From Flavobacteriales bacterium UBA1531 (GTDB lineage: Bacteria > Bacteroidota > Bacteroidia > Flavobacteriales_D > Sanyastnellaceae), in the NCBI GenBank assembly GCA_002323795.1, contig DCPZ01000067.1, positions 1 to 9,066 on the forward strand: a stretch of DNA of 9,066 nucleotides, read 5' to 3'. Positions within the stretch are counted from its first letter, which is position 1; every line of letters starts with the position of its first letter. Both the position numbers and the translations under genes were made by a program. Below the pieces are notes generated by a model. The model ran no database searches, was not told the origin of the DNA, and saw only the letters and a list, made by a program, of their open reading frames with translations. Shown piece after piece: positions 6,836 through 9,066 of this stretch.

Positions 6836-6842
6836 ATCAAAT

Positions 6843-8360
6843 TCAGTCCTTAACGAATACTTTCAGCTGCTGGATTTGTCCGGAGGTGCTCTTGGCAACG
6901 ACCAATTGCAAGCCGCATCCCTTCATTTCCCAGGATTGATCGGTCAAAAGAAACCGCTGGGCGACCCGGCGACCACTGGCATCATACACTGTCAAATAAA
7001 TGTCTTCCAGAGCGATGACCGTGTTGGATTGTGCGGCACACAAGTCCGCTTGGCCAAAATAGCTGGGATCGAATGGCTCCGCAATGGACAATGGATTCGC
7101 ACAAAATTCAGACCAAAAAGACCACATCACTGCTGAACTTTGAATATCCATGTTGCCCCAAGCGCCAAACCAATCGTGGTCGCCTTGATTGACACGATAG
7201 ACTTGGGCCTTGTAGCCCGTGGGCGATCCGAAATGTTCGATGAGGTCCACCGTACTGCCATCGGACGGGTCGAAATCGGGAAGAGAGGTGGTGGTGGCTT
7301 CGGCGCATCCATTGGCATTTGCCCAATGAGCCACCACAGTCTCCACGCCCGGCGCTCCTTCCCAAGGGTCGTTGGAGCCGAGGGTCGATCCATAAAGAAC
7401 CACATAATCTTGAGTGCCGTGGATGTGGACAACGGGAACAGCTTGCACCTCGCACGTTTCCCAATCGGCACCACTCATCGTCCCTCCCACGGAACCGATG
7501 GCTTTGAAAATCTCGGGAGCTGCACAGGCCAAGGTGTAGCTCATATAACCGCCGTTGGAATACCCGCAGCTATACGTGCATTCGGCACTCAATTCCAATG
7601 TGGTCTGTAAATGCAGGGCGAGTTCCGTCAGGAATTGAACGTCGTTGACGTTGGAAATGCCCAGGTTCGCATTCCAATGGTTGATGCCTTGGAAGTCGGG
7701 GAGTCCCTGAGGATAGCAAACCACAAACCCCTCTTGGTCCGCGATCTCTGACATTCCGCCAAAAACAGCGATGCTTGAAGCAGTCCCTGAGTGTCCATGA
7801 AGAACAAAAACAAGCGGTGCATTCGGAGGTAAATTTTCAGGGATATACAGGTAATATGCACGTTCGTCATCTCCTGATGTGACGAAAATATCGGGAACCA
7901 AACACGATCCATCATCTGCGGTGGCGCCCACCACATAGTTCTCGGCATCGGGATTCGTGCACCCGTAGAGCATATAATCACACGCATCAGTTTCCCCAAT
8001 TTCAAGTGTGGCATACGCAAGAACGCCATCCGCCAGATCAATCTCTACCGATAAACCATTGTCCATCGAAACATCTAATGAACCGCCGTTCCAACCGTCA
8101 CCCCAAGAGTCAGACAGAATGAAAAAATAACAGCCGGGTTCCAGACAAACGGTTTGTTCTGTGGAAGTGTAATTCTGTGTTCCTTGAAACGAGGCGATTA
8201 TGTCGTCATCCGCATTGGAATATAGTTCCCACGCCATCTCATTCCCCCAATTGCCCGTGGTACTATTCAGTATTCCAGATTCGCAATCTTGGGCAAAGTT
8301 GTGCGTCGTGGCAAGGGAAATCGTGAGGATGAGCAAGTTGAGGCGGAGGAGAAGGTTCAA
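6843..8360 (-). CDS. Secreted PHB-depolymerase/feruloyl-esterase-like hydrolase
   Basis: A 505-residue exported alpha/beta-hydrolase. A hydrophobic signal peptide ends HNFA before Gln24. Residues 25-126 form a beta module with DSWGDGWNGGSLDV at 84-97. Residues 133-153 are the GCTNPDAENYVVGATADDGSC motif widespread in flavobacterial secreted proteins. The catalytic domain, about 158-420, resembles the esterase-PHB depolymerase (LpqC/CE1-like) family: HGHSG at 188 (oxyanion region), GYSNGG with Ser268 as nucleophile, Asp318 in HIHGTQD, and His395 in GDHDWFG. The reaction should be hydrolysis of ester bonds, in polyhydroxyalkanoate or in feruloyl/acetyl esters of polysaccharides; sequence alone does not decide. 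Residues about 440-505 (YLTVYDASGRRV, LQLVVAKSTSGQ) resemble a divergent T9SS sorting domain lacking YPNP. The first usable codon is TTG at 8360; no ATG occurs between the upstream in-frame stop and the signal peptide. An ATT at 8393 would add a basic n-region (SRKSNK). The N-terminus is therefore uncertain. Confidence 0.83.
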   Translation of the reverse strand: MNLLLRLNLLILTISLATTHNFAQDCESGILNSTTGNWGNEMAWELYSNADDDIIASFQGTQNYTSTEQTVCLEPGCYFFILSDSWGDGWNGGSLDVSMDNGLSVEIDLADGVLAYATLEIGETDACDYMLYGCTNPDAENYVVGATADDGSCLVPDIFVTSGDDERAYYLYIPENLPPNAPLVFVLHGHSGTASSIAVFGGMSEIADQEGFVVCYPQGLPDFQGINHWNANLGISNVNDVQFLTELALHLQTTLELSAECTYSCGYSNGGYMSYTLACAAPEIFKAIGSVGGTMSGADWETCEVQAVPVVHIHGTQDYVVLYGSTLGSNDPWEGAPGVETVVAHWANANGCAEATTTSLPDFDPSDGSTVDLIEHFGSPTGYKAQVYRVNQGDHDWFGAWGNMDIQSSAVMWSFWSEFCANPLSIAEPFDPSYFGQADLCAAQSNTVIALEDIYLTVYDASGRRVAQRFLLTDQSWEMKGCGLQLVVAKSTSGQIQQLKVFVKD

Positions 8361-8433
8361 GATTACTATGATTTTATTGGACTTACGGCTAATGTAGTTG
8401 AATTATTCAAGTTGTTTATGAAGGCTCGAACCG

Positions 8434-8790
8434 TTAGCATTTTGCACCGATGTAATCGGCTCGAAATGCTAATGTCTCTCGAAGGATGATAGTTATGGTA
8501 GTCATTCTCTGCTGCCCGTCTAATAGGTCAACAGAATTTGATTCAGGGTCTACAACTGTAGTATAAATCGGCCCGAAGAACCAGCGTTCGTTATCGTCGC
8601 ATGCTTTCTCAAGGTCGCTGAACAATTTATTCCGCTGGTTATCTTCCCATGAGTAAGGTCTTTGATAGTCAGGAATATAGATTGCGCGCCCCTCTGCATT
8701 GAAAAAGTCCATGACAGTTCGAGCATTAATGCGAGGTTTTGCTCCACGATTAGTAATGGTACTGACCAAGATTTCTGTTATTTCACGCAT
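8434..8790 (-). pseudogene. N-terminal fragment of a DUF262 (GmrSD-type) protein
   Basis: The frame encodes 118 residues from ATG at 8790 (an upstream TTG at 8811 would add seven). It contains the hallmark DUF262 segments: IYIPDYQRPYSWEDNQ at 37-52, WFFGPIYTT at 70-78 and DLLDGQQRMTTITIILRE at 88-105, including the DGQQR motif linked to nucleotide use. Full DUF262 proteins are normally several hundred residues and often carry a DUF1524 HNH-like domain at the C-terminus; GmrSD members are type IV restriction enzymes that cut modified DNA. Here the frame stops 13 residues after the DGQQR region, and the next 70 nt lead straight into the esterase gene, with no continuation recognised in any frame. 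I read it as a remnant or a frame-disrupted gene. A short functional protein cannot be excluded because the motifs themselves are intact. Confidence 0.75.
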
Positions 8791-8795
8791 ATCTC

Positions 8796-8825
8796 TTAAA
8801 TTATGCAGCAAGGTAAAAAACCAAA
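8796..8825 (-). promoter_or_regulatory. Weak candidate promoter for the DUF262 fragment
   Basis: On the minus strand TTTG (8825-8822) and TAATTTAA (8803-8796) are 18 nt apart, a suitable spacing for a Bacteroidota promoter, but the -7 part misses the last two consensus bases. Transcription would start close to ATG 8790, leaving almost no leader. Confidence 0.2.
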
Positions 8826-8860
8826 CCGCACTATTTCCCTAAGAAACTAGAGTTTGGTTT
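8818..8860. repeat. 9-bp inverted repeat in the divergent intergenic region
   Basis: AAACCAAAC at 8818-8826 and GTTTGGTTT at 8852-8860 are perfect inverted copies separated by 25 nt. There is no T-tract after it. It sits between the divergently oriented DUF262 fragment and the plus-strand gene at 9023, so it could be an operator or leftover junction sequence. Confidence 0.4.
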
Positions 8861-8993
8861 GGTGGGGATGGGGTAGATGAAAATGATTTCCTGAAAGTTG
8901 AAAGTCCCGTGCTCCTCTCAATTTTAGTCTGAGTATTCGAAAGTAAAAGGGGCGCCGAACTGCCTTGATACCTGAATTTGCTATTGTTTGTGG

Positions 8994-9001
8994 TATATTG
9001 G
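8994..9001 (+). promoter_or_regulatory. Weak candidate -7 box before the last gene
   Basis: TATATTGG matches TAnnTTTG except for one base, about 21 nt before ATG 9023. The TTTG at 8977-8980 is only 13 nt upstream, shorter than the usual spacing. Confidence 0.25.
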
Positions 9002-9022
9002 TTCACCTTAATCAAAACCAAA

Positions 9023-9066
9023 ATGAAACACTTGCTCGCTTTGATGGCGCTGTGCGTGGCTTTTGC
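9023..9066 (+). CDS. Start of a secreted protein (partial, signal peptide only)
   Basis: ATG at 9023 opens a frame that runs off the right edge. The 15 visible residues, MKHLLALMALCVAFA, have a Lys near the N-terminus followed by a hydrophobic core, as in a Sec signal peptide. The leader AATCAAAACCAAA is A-rich, as at other starts in this window. Nothing can be said about the mature protein; Cys11 lies inside the hydrophobic core and does not yet form a clear lipobox. Confidence 0.65.
   Translation, partial: MKHLLALMALCVAF

Larger units (their letters stand above)
6458..6842. other. Non-coding gap between esterase and sigma operon
   Basis: This 385-nt stretch lies between the 3' end of the esterase gene and the 5' end of the sigma operon, both on the minus strand. 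No coding frame with protein character was found. It holds a candidate -7 box at 6556-6563, a weak hairpin with T-tract at 6819-6835, an imperfect hairpin CGGGTTA/TACCCCG near 6680-6696, and an A/T-rich patch around 6710-6730. It should contain the promoter of the sigma operon. Confidence 0.5.

Noticed and set aside
7108..7610. Several open frames of 115-156 codons on both strands inside the esterase gene
   Set aside because: They are shadows of the catalytic domain, whose triad and motifs are intact in the chosen frame.
8289..8489. Plus-strand open frame of 66 codons with a protein-like charged N-terminus
   Set aside because: It lies opposite the esterase signal peptide and the DUF262 fragment, which have clear family motifs, and it has no recognisable domain.
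1..9066. CRISPR array, tRNA, rRNA, transposase or insertion-sequence ends
   Set aside because: No regular repeat-spacer pattern, no cloverleaf or rRNA segment and no transposase motif was seen on either strand.

Overview
The window looks like chromosomal DNA of a Bacteroidota member, probably a marine Flavobacteriales relative. The signs are two secreted proteins with C-termini like the type IX secretion (T9SS) sorting domain, the DSWGDGWNGG and GCTNPDAENY modules typical of that group's surface proteins, lipoproteins with a Cys followed by charged residues, A-rich leaders instead of Shine-Dalgarno sites, and TAnnTTTG-like promoter boxes. Family names come from motif recognition by eye; no database search was run.

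Layout. (1) 2-268, plus strand: the C-terminus of a large secreted Cys-rich protein with a dockerin-like tail, closed by a strong hairpin terminator (306-342). (2) About 300 nt without a gene, ending in a minus-strand terminator at 649-672. (3) A minus-strand block: an NTF2/SnoaL-like lipoprotein (782-1324); a shared-motif terminator (1364-1400); a 759-residue secreted protein with two fasciclin domains, two WGG/GW-type modules, a PKD-like domain and a T9SS sorting domain (1415-3694); a 504-residue fusion of anti-sigma-like N-terminus, one membrane helix, long acidic linker and outer-membrane beta-barrel (3810-5324); an ECF sigma factor (5311-5964); and a small lipoprotein (5948-6457). The last three overlap in series and almost certainly form one operon. 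(4) A 385-nt non-coding gap. (5) A secreted PHB-depolymerase/feruloyl-esterase-like hydrolase on the minus strand (6843-8360) with no ATG start. (6) An N-terminal fragment of a DUF262 (GmrSD-type) protein (8434-8790). (7) The first 15 codons of a plus-strand secreted protein (9023-9066).

How the genes may work together. The most coherent unit is lipoprotein - ECF sigma - trans-envelope anti-sigma/beta-barrel, followed 115 nt later by the fasciclin adhesin with no visible terminator between. I read this as a cell-surface signalling cassette. A single polypeptide could link an outer-membrane barrel to a cytoplasmic sigma-binding segment, with the lipoprotein as possible modulator and the adhesin as possible output. 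The architecture is read from sequence; the signalling role is inference. The DUF262 fragment and the esterase without an ATG suggest an old recombination junction around 8360-8434.
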